From: Locusta migratoria
Taxonomy: Eukaryota; Arthropoda; Insecta; Orthoptera; Acrididae
DNA: 64,000 nucleotides
Direction: 5' to 3'
Assembly (NCBI GenBank): GCA_026315105.1
Contig: JAOYRU010002293.1
Location: 1-64,000 of the forward strand
In this document: positions 1 through 9,249 of the stretch, piece by piece
How positions within the stretch are numbered: position 1 is the stretch's first letter
Layout: each line of letters starts with the position of its first letter
Made by a program: the position numbers and the translations under genes
The notes under the pieces: model-generated
What the model saw: the letters and a program-made list of their open reading frames with translations, nothing else
Databases searched by the model: none
Told to the model about the DNA's origin: nothing

Positions 1-117
1 CCAGGTTCTATAACGTTTTGTTGCAATGCGGCCAAACATTCGCCGCCCCTTGCTACCTTGGCGCTCTGCTGGAAATAATGGCCGCCCCCCCGCATGGCCT
101 CCAAGGATTCGACTCCC

Positions 118-889
118 ATGAAAGTGCCTCTAGCCCTCTGTGTACTGGCGACCCTGGCAAGCACCGCCCAGGCCGACACCGCCGCCTCGCGCCTGGATGA
201 AGTACTTCAGCGCGGCACCCTCACCGTCTGCACCACCGGCGACTACAAGCCCTACACCTCGTTGCGTACCGACGGCCGCTATGAAGGCATTGACATTGCC
301 ATGGCCGAATCCCTGGCCAAGAGCCTCAACGCCAAGGTCAACTGGGTGCCTACGACCTGGAAAACCCTGATGCCGGACTTCCTTGCCCAACGTTGCGACA
401 TCGCCGTGGGCGGTATTTCCGTGTCGCTGGAGCGCCAGAAAAAGGCCTTCTTCAGCCAGTCCCTCGGAGTCGACGGCAAGATCCCGCTGGTGCGCTGCGC
501 CGACGTGCAGCGCTACCAGACAGTCGAACAGATCAATCAGCCCCAGGTGCGAGTGATCGAGCCGGCAGGCGGCACTAACGAAGTGTTTGCCCGCGCCCAC
601 CTGGCCAAAACGCGGATTCGCCTGCATGACAATGTGACGATTTTTGACCAATTGCTGGCAGGCAAGGCCGACGTGATGATCACCGACGCCAGCGAGGCGC
701 GCTACCAGCAGAAGCTCAAGCCTGGTTTGTGTGCGGTCAACCCGGAGCAGCCAATGCAATACAGTGAAAAAGCCTTCCTGCTGCCTCGGGATGATGTGGC
801 CTGGAAGAGTTATGTGGATCAGTGGCTGCATCTGAGTGTGGCGGACTGGCGCGTATGCGGGTGTCAGCCAGTGGCTGGCCGCGCCTTGA
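118..889 (+). pseudogene. PheC-like periplasmic protein, frameshifted near C-terminus
   Basis: Periplasmic solute-binding-type (SBP_bac_3) protein of the cyclohexadienyl/arogenate dehydratase (PheC) kind. I chose the ATG at 118 because AAGGA lies just upstream and residues 1-20 form a clean signal peptide ending in QA. Family landmarks seen: TTGDYKPY near residue 45, GGISVSLERQ near 105, GGTNEVFARA, DNVTIFDQLLAGKADVM, and EKAFLLPRD followed by YVDQWLHLS. After WLHLSV at about 840 the frame runs on into the downstream repeat. One base fewer there would restore a natural ending, GAYAGVSQWLAAP and stop at 887-889, giving about 256 aa. The break is a single +1 base. Either a real recent frameshift or a sequencing error. 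It could also be an amino-acid ABC binding protein with no transporter beside it. Confidence 0.75.
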
Positions 890-920
890 TGGCGACCCAA
901 CCGGTACACCGCGGTCAAAG

Positions 921-1010
921 TGTGGGAGGGGGCTTGCTCCCGATTGCGGTGGATCAGTCAGAATTATTTTTGACTGACACACCGCTATCGGGAGCAAGCC
1001 CCCTCCCACA
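921..1010. repeat. REPIN (paired inverted REP), 90 bp
   Basis: Two inverted REP units, TGTGGGAGGGGGCTTGCTCC at 921-940 and its complement ending at 1010, enclose a spacer with its own inverted arms (TCAGTCA ... TGACTGA). It sits between two converging genes, a common REPIN position in Pseudomonas. A second copy with the same 90-bp architecture lies at 23821-23910. Confidence 0.85.
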
Positions 1011-1021
1011 TTTTGGTTGTC

Positions 1022-1907
1022 TTACACCATGGCAATCGCGCTTGCCCCGCCACTTGGCGCCATTATCAACTCAACGAACGCCCTGCACGCGGCGCTGCGG
1101 TAGGCGCCTTTGCGGCTCAAAAGCGCGGCAGTACGCCGCGGCAGCGGTGGGTCGACGGCCACGTCATGCAGGCCTGCCTGCGCCTGGGCCAGTGCTCGCG
1201 GCAGGATGGTTGGCCAGCGGCGTGCTGAGCACGATCTCGATAATGGCACTGATGGAGTTGGCCTCCATGGCGATGCACGGTTTAACCCCTTGCTGTCGGC
1301 AGTAATCATCGATGTAGCGGCGGGTGGCGAACCCCGTATTGAGTAGCACCAGCGGCTGCTCGAGCCAATCCAGGCGGTTCAGTTGGGGATGAGTGGCACC
1401 CACGACCACACTCAGTTCTTCGACAAACACCGCCTCACACTCGATGTCCGGCCCATGCTCGCCGGTAAATCCGATGCCGATATCCAGCAGATCCTCGCCC
1501 AGGGCGGCTTCGATGCGGTCCTGGGTCAGTTCTTCGATGCTCAAAGTAATGCCCGGATACAGCCGGTTGAACCGCGCCAGCAGCGGGCCGATCAGGTAGG
1601 CGGTAAAGGTCGGCGTCATCGCCAGGCGCAAATGCCCGCGGCTAAGGTCTTGCACATCGTGAATGGCGCGGGTGCCGGCCTGCAGGTCCTGCAACGCCAG
1701 CCGCGCAAAACGCACATAGGCCTGCCCTGCATCGGTCAAGCTGATGCTGCGCCCGGAGCGGTCAAGCAGCGGCGCACCCAGGCTTTCTTCAAGTTGCTTG
1801 ATCTGCTGCGACAAGGTCGGCTGCGACACATGCAACGCTTCGGCGGCGCGGGTGAAATTACGGTGCTCGGCGACGGCCAGCAAATAACGGATATGGCGCA
1901 ACAGCAT
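1022..1907 (-). pseudogene. cynR: CynR-like LysR regulator, frameshifted
   Basis: LysR activator divergent from cynT-cynS, so CynR-type control by cyanate is expected. N-terminal winged HTH (residues 1-60, with FTRAAEALHVSQPTLSQQIKQLE) and an effector domain. The start at 1907 (MLLRHIRYL) is the usual LysR start; upstream in-frame codons are ignored. The frame breaks at about 1217 on the + strand: reading frame one ends in a short nonsense tail, while the other frame continues with ILPRALAQAQAGLHDVA and ends at 1022. Removing one A from the CCAACC run would rejoin them as LATILPRALAQ, giving about 294 aa, the normal CynR size. Hence a +1 frameshift, real or a sequencing error. Confidence 0.8.
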
Positions 1908-1921
1908 CGACAACACTCCAA

Positions 1922-1940
1922 CTATAGGCACAACTTATAG
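1922..1940. promoter_or_regulatory. LysR-type box CTAT-N11-ATAG between cynR and cynT
   Basis: CTAT at 1922-1925 and ATAG at 1937-1940 form a perfect T-N11-A palindrome of the classic LysR-box form. It lies 15 bp upstream of the cynR start and 80 bp upstream of cynT, where a CynR operator would be expected. Confidence 0.6.
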
Positions 1941-2019
1941 AAAACATAATAAACCGGTCTTGGACGCTATAGCTGAAAACTTCCATCCTTGCCCCATCAG
2001 CGACGCAAGGAGAACCACC

Positions 2020-2661
2020 ATGCAGCATCTCATCGACGGCTTTCGCAAATTCCAGGGTGAAGCCTTTACCCAGCGCAGCGACCTGTTCAAACACCTGGCG
2101 ACCACGCAAAACCCAGGCACCTTGTTTGTGTCCTGCTCTGACAGCCGCGTAGTCCCGGAGCTTTTGACCCAACAGGAACCCGGCGATCTGTTCGTCATCC
2201 GCAATGCCGGCAATATAGTGCCGTCCTACGGGCCGGAGCCGGGCGGCGTGTCGGCCACGGTCGAATATGCCGTGGCGGTACTCGGGGTCAACGACATTGT
2301 GATTTGCGGGCATTCGGACTGCGGCGCAATGACCGCGATTTCCACCTGTACATGCCTGGACCACCTGCCGGCCGTGGCCAACTGGTTGCGCCATGCCGAG
2401 TCGGCCAAGGTGATCAACGCTTCACGCCAGCACGTCTCGGACGCTGCACGCCTGGATGCATTGGTGCGCGAAAACGTAGTCGCCCAATTGGCTAATCTCA
2501 AGACTCACCCCAGCGTCGCCCTGGCCCTGGAACAAAGCCGGATGAACCTGCATGGCTGGGTCTACGACATCGAAACCGGCGGCATTGACGCTTTGGACGG
2601 GCGCACCGGGCGCTTCGTCTCCCTGCTCGACCATCCAGCCACCTGTGCCCACGCCGCCTGA
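2020..2661 (+). CDS. cynT: Beta-class carbonic anhydrase CynT
   Basis: Cytoplasmic beta-carbonic anhydrase that supplies bicarbonate for cyanase. Zinc-site motifs are present: CSDSR (residues 39-43) and HSDCGAM, with VRN/IRNAGN between them. 213 aa, normal for the family. The ATG at 2020 follows AAGGAG with good spacing; the in-frame ATG at 1960 lacks one. It is followed after 28 bp by cynS on the same strand and is divergent from cynR, so it is a cyanate-induced operon by analogy with E. coli cynTS. Confidence 0.92.
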   Translation: MQHLIDGFRKFQGEAFTQRSDLFKHLATTQNPGTLFVSCSDSRVVPELLTQQEPGDLFVIRNAGNIVPSYGPEPGGVSATVEYAVAVLGVNDIVICGHSDCGAMTAISTCTCLDHLPAVANWLRHAESAKVINASRQHVSDAARLDALVRENVVAQLANLKTHPSVALALEQSRMNLHGWVYDIETGGIDALDGRTGRFVSLLDHPATCAHAA

Positions 2662-2689
2662 ACCTGACTTAAACCAAGAGGACGTCACC

Positions 2690-3160
2690 ATGTTGCAATC
2701 CCAATTCGCCCAAACCCCACGCCTGGCCCTGGCCGACACCATTATCGACCTCAAGGCGCGCAAGAACCTGTCCTGGCAGGACCTCACCGACGGCACCGGC
2801 CTGAGCCTGGCCTTCGTCACGGCCGCCCTGCTCGGCCAGCATCCGTTGCCCAAGGACGCCGCCGACATTGTGTGCGACAAACTCGACCTCGACCAAGACG
2901 CCAGCCGCCTGCTGCAAAGCGTGCCCCTGCGCGGCAGTTTCCCAGGCGGCGTGCCGACCGATCCGACCATGTACCGTTTCTACGAAATGCTGCAGGTCTA
3001 CGGCTCTACCCTAAAAGCCTTGGTGCATGAACAGTTTGGCGACGGCATCATCAGCGCCATCAATTTCAAGCTGGATATCAAGAAAGTCGAAGACCCGGAC
3101 GGCGGTTCCCGTGCGGTCATCACCCTGGACGGCAAATACCTGCCGACCAAACCCTTCTGA
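2690..3160 (+). CDS. cynS: Cyanase (cyanate hydratase)
   Basis: Converts cyanate and bicarbonate to carbamate and CO2, then ammonia. 156 aa, exactly the expected cyanase length. N-terminal HTH-like helical domain (residues 10-80) and C-terminal catalytic domain. The conserved run around MYRFYEMLQVYGSTLKALV and FGDGIISAI carries the catalytic Arg/Glu/Ser set known for CynS. A Shine-Dalgarno AAGAGG precedes the ATG. Co-transcribed with cynT; a double-Cache protein gene starts 55 bp downstream. Confidence 0.96.
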   Translation: MLQSQFAQTPRLALADTIIDLKARKNLSWQDLTDGTGLSLAFVTAALLGQHPLPKDAADIVCDKLDLDQDASRLLQSVPLRGSFPGGVPTDPTMYRFYEMLQVYGSTLKALVHEQFGDGIISAINFKLDIKKVEDPDGGSRAVITLDGKYLPTKPF

Positions 3161-3215
3161 TTTCCCGGCAACCGTCTACGCTCTTGGCACATCAACAAGA
3201 ACGAGGGACGGGTAA

Positions 3216-4055
3216 ATGAACACACTGCTTCGATTCACCTGGCTGCTGCTGTTGTGTTGCAGCCAGGTGCATGCCGACACGGCTCAGGAAGCGGACGCCC
3301 AGGCCGCCAAGGCCCTGCTGGAAAAAGCCTTGGCGTACTACCACCAGCAAGGCGACAAGGCCTTTGCCGCCTTCAGCCGTCAAGGCGAATTCATCGACCA
3401 GGACCGCTATGTATTTGTGGTCGATACCCAGGGCGTGTTGCTCGCCAGTGGCGGCCCCTCCTCTGCCTTGATCGGTCGCGACGTGTCCGAGGTACTCGGG
3501 CCAGATTTGCGTCAGTCATTCAAGGACACGCTCAAGGTGCCCGAAGGCCAGGGCATCCAACAGGCTGACTATCGTTGGCAGAACTGGAATGACGGCAAGG
3601 TCGAACACAAGCACGTGTTTTATCAGCGGGTGGGCGAACGCATCCTCGCGGTGGGCTATTACTTGCCCCGGGCCACGCCGGAACAGGCGCGAGCGCTGCG
3701 CAACAAGGCGGTGAATGCGCTGGTGAAGGACGAAACCGGTACACTCAAGGCGATCAACTCCTTGCAGGGCGGTTTCCTGCAGGATGACCTGTATGTATTT
3801 GTGGTCGACCTGGATACCCATCGTTATGTGGCCCACGGCACCAACCTGCGCCTGGTCAATACCGACTTCGGCAAGATCAAGGACCCGGACGGCAAGCCGG
3901 TGGGTGAGCCGATCCTCAAGCTGATGGCCGAGCAGGATCAGGGGGAATACAAGTACCGCTGGAAGAACCCGGTGACCGGCAAGGTCGAGAACAAGCACGC
4001 TTATGTGCGCAAGACCGGGCACTTCATGGTGGCGGTGGGTTACTACAGCCCCTGA
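3216..4055 (+). CDS. Periplasmic tandem single-Cache domain protein
   Basis: 279 aa with a signal peptide (residues 1-20, cleavage near VHA-DTA) and two repeated halves, about 25-150 and 155-279. Each half has a YVFVVD strand pair (DRYVFVVDTQG; DLYVFVVDLDT) and ends EHKHVFYQRVGERILAVGYY or ENKHAYVRKTGHFMVAVGYY, typical of sCache_2 sensor domains. No kinase, methyl-accepting or cyclase output domain is attached, so it is a free periplasmic binding or sensor subunit. It starts 55 bp after cynS on the same strand, so a link to cyanate use is possible but only inferred from position. Confidence 0.8.
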   Translation: MNTLLRFTWLLLLCCSQVHADTAQEADAQAAKALLEKALAYYHQQGDKAFAAFSRQGEFIDQDRYVFVVDTQGVLLASGGPSSALIGRDVSEVLGPDLRQSFKDTLKVPEGQGIQQADYRWQNWNDGKVEHKHVFYQRVGERILAVGYYLPRATPEQARALRNKAVNALVKDETGTLKAINSLQGGFLQDDLYVFVVDLDTHRYVAHGTNLRLVNTDFGKIKDPDGKPVGEPILKLMAEQDQGEYKYRWKNPVTGKVENKHAYVRKTGHFMVAVGYYSP

Positions 4056-4078
4056 CCTGGCTTGGAATGCAATAAAAA

Positions 4079-4105
4079 TGTGGGAGGGGGCTTGCTCCTC
4101 CCACA
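4079..4105. repeat. REP-derived hairpin between converging genes
   Basis: TGTGGGAG and CTCCCACA arms with a GGGGCTTG loop form a tight hairpin followed by TTTTG. It begins 24 bp after the Cache gene and lies before the end of the converging MFS gene, so it may act as a bidirectional terminator. It carries the same REP core as the larger REPINs in this window. Confidence 0.65.
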
Positions 4106-4131
4106 TTTTGATCTCCTACATTCATTTGGAC

Positions 4132-5649
4132 CTAGCGGGCTTTGTCTTCACGACCGCGCAGCACCCGGTTCGGCATCGCTATCGCCGCCGCCAACCCGAA
4201 CAACGACACCGCCGCACTCACCATCAGCAAATGCCGGAACGTCACCGCCAACTCCCCACGCAACGCATCCTGGGCTGGGCCTGGGGCGGCCTTAAGGCCG
4301 TCGAGCAAGACGTTGCCGGAGCTGCCTTCGGCCACCAGCGCGCCGCTGGCCAAGTGGGCAAAACTGGAATCGTGCAACAGCGCCAGCAGCAACGCCGACA
4401 TGCACGCCACCCCGACGGCCCCGCCCAGGGAGCGGAACAGGTTGGTGGTGCTGGTGGCGACGCCGATGTCCCGTTGTTCCACTGAATTCTGCGTGCCTAC
4501 CAATGAGGTGGGGAACTGCATGCCCGCAGCGATCCCGCACAGCAACATGAATACGGCGGTGATCACCACCGCCTGGGGTGCGCTGTAGGCCATGCCGAGG
4601 ATGGCCAAGGGGCTCAACAATGCGCCACTGAGGATCATGGGTTTATAGCGGCCGGTCACCGAGGTCATGCGCCCGGCGAAATACGCCCCCATCGGCAAAC
4701 CCATCGCCAGTGGCAGCAGGTGCAGGGCCGCGCTGTCGGCACCGGAACCGGTCACCGTCTGGTAACGCAGGGGCGTCAGCACGCTCAGGGAAATCGCCTG
4801 GAAGCTGGTGATAAAAATCGTGCACCAGCACAACACCGCGCTGCGGTTGGCGAACAGATGCATGGGCAGCAATGGCTCAAGGGCGCGGCGTTCGTGCCAC
4901 ACAAATACGCTCAACGCCAGCAGCGCGCAGGCCAGCAACCCCAGCACTTGAGCGTCACGCCAATGATGGCCCTGGCCGATTTCAGTGATACCCAGCAACA
5001 AGGCGGTGAGGCCGATGATCATCAGCACCGTGCCGAGATAATCAATGATCGGCTTGCGCTGCGGCACCGGCAGCCCCACCAGGGTGCGATGGGCCACGTA
5101 CCAGGCGCCTGCGCCCAGTGGCAGGTTGATCAAAAACACCCAGCGCCACGACAGGTACTCGGTCATATAGCCGCCCAGCACCGGCCCGGCCACGCTGGCT
5201 ACCGCGTACATGCTGCTGAAGTAGCCCTGGTAACGGCCGCGTTCACGCGGGGGAATGATGTCGCCGATGATTGCCTGGCTGACCGAGATCATCCCGCCGG
5301 CACCGATGCCTTGGAGAATCCGCGCCAGCACCAATTGTTCCATGCTCTGCGCCATGCCGCAGAACAGCGACGCCAGGGTGAACACGCCCATGCCGATCAG
5401 CATCATCGGCCGGCGCCCATACAGGTCGCCGAGCTTGCCGTAGATTGGCACTGCGACGGTCATCGCCACCATGTAGCCGGAGATCACCCAGGCCAGCAGG
5501 TTGACGTCGTGGAACTGCGCGGAAATGGCCGGCATGGACACCGCGACAATGGTCTGGTCCAGGGCACCGAGGAAGATCGCCATCATCAACGCAGCAAGGA
5601 TACTGCGCACGGCGGGAACGGTTGGAGCGGGCTGATTGAGGTGAGTCAC
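4132..5649 (-). CDS. DHA2-family MFS drug efflux transporter (14 TM)
   Basis: EmrB/QacA-type proton-driven exporter of the inner membrane. Motif A GKLGDLYGRRPMM, motif B LARILQGIGAGG and motif C AGPVLGGYMTEYLSWRWVFLINLP in pieces identify the DHA2 class; about 14 hydrophobic segments in some 505 aa. I take GTG at 5649 as start (GAAGG seven bases upstream); a TTG at 5667 is the alternative. No membrane-fusion partner gene is adjacent, so it probably works as a stand-alone exporter. Monocistronic, upstream of and co-directional with pobA, 66 bp away. Confidence 0.88.
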   Translation of the reverse strand: MTHLNQPAPTVPAVRSILAALMMAIFLGALDQTIVAVSMPAISAQFHDVNLLAWVISGYMVAMTVAVPIYGKLGDLYGRRPMMLIGMGVFTLASLFCGMAQSMEQLVLARILQGIGAGGMISVSQAIIGDIIPPRERGRYQGYFSSMYAVASVAGPVLGGYMTEYLSWRWVFLINLPLGAGAWYVAHRTLVGLPVPQRKPIIDYLGTVLMIIGLTALLLGITEIGQGHHWRDAQVLGLLACALLALSVFVWHERRALEPLLPMHLFANRSAVLCWCTIFITSFQAISLSVLTPLRYQTVTGSGADSAALHLLPLAMGLPMGAYFAGRMTSVTGRYKPMILSGALLSPLAILGMAYSAPQAVVITAVFMLLCGIAAGMQFPTSLVGTQNSVEQRDIGVATSTTNLFRSLGGAVGVACMSALLLALLHDSSFAHLASGALVAEGSSGNVLLDGLKAAPGPAQDALRGELAVTFRHLLMVSAAVSLFGLAAAIAMPNRVLRGREDKAR

Positions 5650-5715
5650 GGCAGAACCTTCGAGCAAGGCCCGCAGGAAAAGGTCGCCCGCAGGAATGCT
5701 CGATACGATAGCAGG

Positions 5716-6909
5716 CTATTCGATAGGCTCGTAAGCAAGCCCGACGTAATTTTCTGCGATGGTTTTGCGCCCGGCGTCGGAGTGGATGAAATAGTCCAGT
5801 TCGCTTTCGGCAATGCGCTGGCTGAAAGCGTCCGCCTGGGGAAACTGATGCAGCATCGAGGTCATCCACCAGGAAAACCGCTCGGCTTTCCACACCCGGC
5901 GCAGGCAGACTGCCGAGTATTTTTCCAGCAAGTCCAGGCGCCCTTCGCGATACACCTTGAGCAGGATCCGGAACAAGGTGCTCACATCGCTGGCCGCCAG
6001 GTTCAGGCCCTTGGCGCCGGTGGGCGGGACGATATGCGCGGCATCGCCGAGCAGGAACAGGCGCCCGTATTGCATGGGCTCCACCACGAAGCTGCGCAGC
6101 GGCGCGATGCTCTTTTCAAGCGACGGGCCGGTGACCAACTGCTCCGCCAATGCGCTGGGCAGCCGCGCTTTGAGCTCATTCCAGAAACGTGCATCCGACC
6201 ATTGCTCCACGACCTCGTCCTGCGGCACTTGCAGGTAATAACGGCTGCGTGTCGGTGAGCGCATGCTGCACAAGGCAAATCCTCGTGCGTGTTTGGCGTA
6301 CACCAGCTCGGCGTGTACCGGCGGCGTATCGGCGAGCACGCCCAGCCAACCGAAGGGGTAGACCCGTTCGAACACCTTCAACGCATCGGCCGGAATCGAC
6401 TGGCGGGCGACGCCATGGAAGCCATCGCAACCGGCAATGTAGTCACACTCCAGGCGCCAGGCTTGGCCTTCATGCTCGAACGTCAGCCAGGGCTGCTCAC
6501 CCTTGAGGTCATGGGGCTGCACATTGGACGCTTCGTACAGGGTGGCGGCGCCGGCGGCTGCACGAGCAGCCATCAGGTCGCGGGTGACTTCGGTCTGGCC
6601 GTAGATCATCACCGACTGGCCGCAGGTCAAGGTCTTGAGGTCGATAGGGATGAGTCGGCCATTGAGCGCTATGTCAAAGCCGTCGTGTACCAGCCCTTCG
6701 GTGTCCATGCGTTGGCTGACGCCTGCCTCGCGCAGCAGGTCGACCATGCCTTGTTCCAACACGCCGGCACGGATGCGACCTTGCACGTACTCGGCGCTCT
6801 GACGCTCTAGGACAAGGGTTTGAATGCCAGCGTTATGCAGCAGTTGGCCGAGCAGCAATCCAGACGGACCGGCACCGATAATGGCGACTTGGGTTTTCAG
6901 GGTTTTCAT
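5716..6909 (-). CDS. pobA: 4-Hydroxybenzoate 3-monooxygenase
   Basis: FAD-dependent, NADPH-using hydroxylase that makes protocatechuate from 4-hydroxybenzoate. The dinucleotide motif GAGPSG is at residues 12-17, the second FAD motif is LFLLGDAAHIVPPTGAKGLN, and the substrate-side residues in QGRIRAGVLEQG agree with PobA. About 397 aa, near the family's 394. The start at 6909 has GAAGG upstream; an in-frame ATG at 6927 is less likely. It is divergent from an AraC-type regulator at 7090, the usual pobA-pobR layout in pseudomonads. Confidence 0.95.
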   Translation of the reverse strand: MKTLKTQVAIIGAGPSGLLLGQLLHNAGIQTLVLERQSAEYVQGRIRAGVLEQGMVDLLREAGVSQRMDTEGLVHDGFDIALNGRLIPIDLKTLTCGQSVMIYGQTEVTRDLMAARAAAGAATLYEASNVQPHDLKGEQPWLTFEHEGQAWRLECDYIAGCDGFHGVARQSIPADALKVFERVYPFGWLGVLADTPPVHAELVYAKHARGFALCSMRSPTRSRYYLQVPQDEVVEQWSDARFWNELKARLPSALAEQLVTGPSLEKSIAPLRSFVVEPMQYGRLFLLGDAAHIVPPTGAKGLNLAASDVSTLFRILLKVYREGRLDLLEKYSAVCLRRVWKAERFSWWMTSMLHQFPQADAFSQRIAESELDYFIHSDAGRKTIAENYVGLAYEPIE

Positions 6910-7089
6910 TATTTTTATCGCCTTCACCCTTCATTCGAACGGATCGAGTGAAAGAGTTGTCAGTGGACTTGTGGCTGACATTTTTCACTTGAGTGAGCAG
7001 CATAAGAAGGTGAAAACTGCCTCAAAGCCTGCACTTTTCGCCAATCGGGGCGATTACCGAACCACTATCCTGAGTATCGGATTGAAACC

Positions 7090-7965
7090 ATGACCAAAAC
7101 CGCGATTCCGGTCTTCAAGCTTTACGGGGAAAGCCAGCAGTGGCCGACGCCCGATTTGTTGCACTGCGAAACCATTTCCCGGCGCAGTCGGGAATACCAG
7201 TGGGAAATCCAGCCCCACCGGCACGCGGACCTGTGCCAGTTGCTGTATGTGCACAAAGGCCAGGCACAACTGGAAATCGAAGGCCAGCGCACCACCCTCA
7301 ACGAGTCGAGCCTGCAAGTGCTGCCGCCGCTCTGTGTGCATGGCTTTCGTTTTTCCGAAGAGGTGCAAGGTTACGTCGTGACCCTCTCGGCGCCGCTGGT
7401 CAGCCACTTGCAGGCGCAACTGGGCGACACCATCGATGGTTTGCAAACCCTTGGCAGTTACCCGGCGGGCAAGGACAGCGACTATTTGAACAACCTCTTT
7501 GCCCGTTTGCAGGACGAATACGCCGATGATCAACCGGCCCGGGACATGATGCTGCATGCCTTGGTGAGCGTGCTGCTGGTGTGGGTCAGCCGCCAGGCGA
7601 TCCAGCGCCGCCATCCCCGGGCGCCGCGGGGTCGTGAGTATTTTCGCCGCTTCACCCAACTGGTCGAGCAGCATTACCGCGAGCACCCCAAGATTGAAGA
7701 CTTGGCCCACAAGCTGGGCATCTCGGTCTCACACTTGAATGGGACGTGTCGGGAGTTGGGCGGGCAACCGGCGCTGCAGATCATGCATGACCGCCAGTTG
7801 CTGGAAGCCAAGCGTTTGTTGACCTACACCAGCATGACCATCAATGAGATGTCCGAGGTGCTGGGTTTTTCCGACCCAACCAACTTCTCGCGGCTGTTTC
7901 GCCGCCGAGTCGGGTTTTCACCCAAGGCCTTTCGCGAGCAGTTAAAGGCCGAGCAGCTTACCTGA
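7090..7965 (+). CDS. pobR: AraC/XylS-type activator of pobA
   Basis: 291 aa. The N-terminal cupin (about residues 15-110; HRHADLCQLLYVHKGQAQL) probably binds 4-hydroxybenzoate. The C-terminal double HTH (about 190-285) has LAHKLGISVSHLN and MSEVLGFSDPTNFSRLFRRRVGFSPKAFR, the AraC signature. It is divergent from pobA with a 180-bp intergenic space that must hold both promoters. The gene symbol rests on this position and domain make-up. Confidence 0.85.
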   Translation: MTKTAIPVFKLYGESQQWPTPDLLHCETISRRSREYQWEIQPHRHADLCQLLYVHKGQAQLEIEGQRTTLNESSLQVLPPLCVHGFRFSEEVQGYVVTLSAPLVSHLQAQLGDTIDGLQTLGSYPAGKDSDYLNNLFARLQDEYADDQPARDMMLHALVSVLLVWVSRQAIQRRHPRAPRGREYFRRFTQLVEQHYREHPKIEDLAHKLGISVSHLNGTCRELGGQPALQIMHDRQLLEAKRLLTYTSMTINEMSEVLGFSDPTNFSRLFRRRVGFSPKAFREQLKAEQLT

Positions 7966-8137
7966 GTGCACTGAAACTGCCGGTGCGCGGCACGCATTGG
8001 CCCTGATGGCAGCTGATGGCGAACGCCGCCGGTTGCATGCGCGTTTGCTCGACGCGATAGGCGGCAGTGCCATACAGCGCCGTCGCCAATGCGCAGAGGG
8101 AGAAAATCGTCAGGTATTTGCGGGTTTTAATACTCAT
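7958..8137 (-). CDS. Small single-pass membrane or exported protein, unknown
   Basis: 59 aa, antisense to and overlapping the last 8 bases of pobR. The ATG at 8137 has GAAGG eight bases upstream. Residues 1-7 are positively charged (MSIKTRK), 9-27 are hydrophobic, and the tail carries two cysteines in SCHQGQC. This reads as a signal anchor or signal peptide with a short periplasmic tail. I do not recognise a family. The ribosome-binding site and membrane-protein-like layout favour a real gene. Confidence 0.55.
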   Translation of the reverse strand: MSIKTRKYLTIFSLCALATALYGTAAYRVEQTRMQPAAFAISCHQGQCVPRTGSFSALR

Positions 8138-8238
8138 GGCACTGACCTTCGGACCCGATCTACAGGGTGCTGTTTAAAGCATAGGTCAGCTAGGGCAAGT
8201 TGCCATGATTGGCTGCCATTCAGCGCGCTTATAGCGTC

Positions 8239-9144
8239 TCAGAGCCCGATGTCCCATGCGGGCGCCTCGGGAAACCGCAGCACCAGGAAATCCAGCAGGC
8301 TGCGCAGCGCTGAAGGCATGTGCTTGCGCGAGGCATACACCGCGTAGATGTTCATCTGCCGCGGCTCAGCTTCTGGCAGCAAGCGCACCAGTTCACCACT
8401 GCGGATCAAGTCACCGGCCTGATAACTGGGGAGCATCGCCACCCCTGCCCCGGCCAGGGTGATACGCAATAACGTGCTGGCCTCGTTGGCCGTGATATTG
8501 CCCTGCACCGGCACCGACACGTGTTCGCCCTGTTCTTCGAAATGCCAAAGGCTCTTGCCGAAATAAGAGTGGGTCAGGCAATTGTGCCGGGCCAGGTCTT
8601 CGACTTTCTGCGGGGCTGGATGCTCGCGCAGATAGGCCGGTGTGGCGCAGACCACCGAGCGGCATACGGTCAAGCGTCGGGCGATCAGGTTCGGGTCCAG
8701 GTCATTACTGGTGCGGATCGCCAGGTCAATGCGCTCATCCACCAGGTTCACCGTGCGGTCGAGCATCTGCAGATCAACCGTCACCAACGGGTAGCGTTTG
8801 ACGTACTCGGCAATGGCCGCGCCCAACTGCGCCTGGCCGAACGAGGTGCTCACACTCAGGCGCAGCAAGCCTCGGGGCGCGTCATCGGGCTCGCTGACGG
8901 CGGCCTGCATATCACCACACAGTTCCAGCAATTGCCGACAGCGCGGCAGGGTTTCACTGCCGGCGGCGGTGAGGCTGAGCTTGCGCGTGGTGCGGTGCAG
9001 CAGCCGCGCGCCGACCCAGTCCTCCAGTTCGGCCAGGTAGCGCGACACTACCGGGCGCGACAGGTCCAGATGATCGGCGGCGGCAGACTGGCTGCCCAAG
9101 TCCACCACGGTGACAAACACGCGCATTGCTTGAAGACGATCCAT
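8239..9144 (-). CDS. LysR-type transcriptional regulator
   Basis: 301 aa, of the LysR group that starts MDRLQAMRVFVTVVD. HTH residues 18-60 (QSAAADHLDLSRPVVSRYLAELE) and effector domain from about 90. It is divergent from the MBL-fold gene at 9250 with about 105 bp between starts, so it probably controls that gene and the NmrA-like gene behind it. The ligand cannot be told from sequence. Confidence 0.9.
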   Translation of the reverse strand: MDRLQAMRVFVTVVDLGSQSAAADHLDLSRPVVSRYLAELEDWVGARLLHRTTRKLSLTAAGSETLPRCRQLLELCGDMQAAVSEPDDAPRGLLRLSVSTSFGQAQLGAAIAEYVKRYPLVTVDLQMLDRTVNLVDERIDLAIRTSNDLDPNLIARRLTVCRSVVCATPAYLREHPAPQKVEDLARHNCLTHSYFGKSLWHFEEQGEHVSVPVQGNITANEASTLLRITLAGAGVAMLPSYQAGDLIRSGELVRLLPEAEPRQMNIYAVYASRKHMPSALRSLLDFLVLRFPEAPAWDIGL

Positions 9145-9249
9145 GATTTGCCCGATTTCAGAAACAAACTATGTTCCAGCATCGCATTTTTTGTGGTGTT
9201 TTATGCAACTAAGCTCTGTGCATCCCTTATCCATGGCAGGAGCTGCCCG

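Noticed and set aside
4720..6258. Long open frame (512 codons) on the + strand
   Set aside because: Antisense to the DHA2 exporter and pobA, low-complexity Gln/His/Arg-rich; a mirror of GC-rich codon bias.
8521..9249. N-terminal extension of the MBL-fold gene
   Set aside because: It runs antisense through the LysR gene; the signal peptide and Shine-Dalgarno place the start at 9250.
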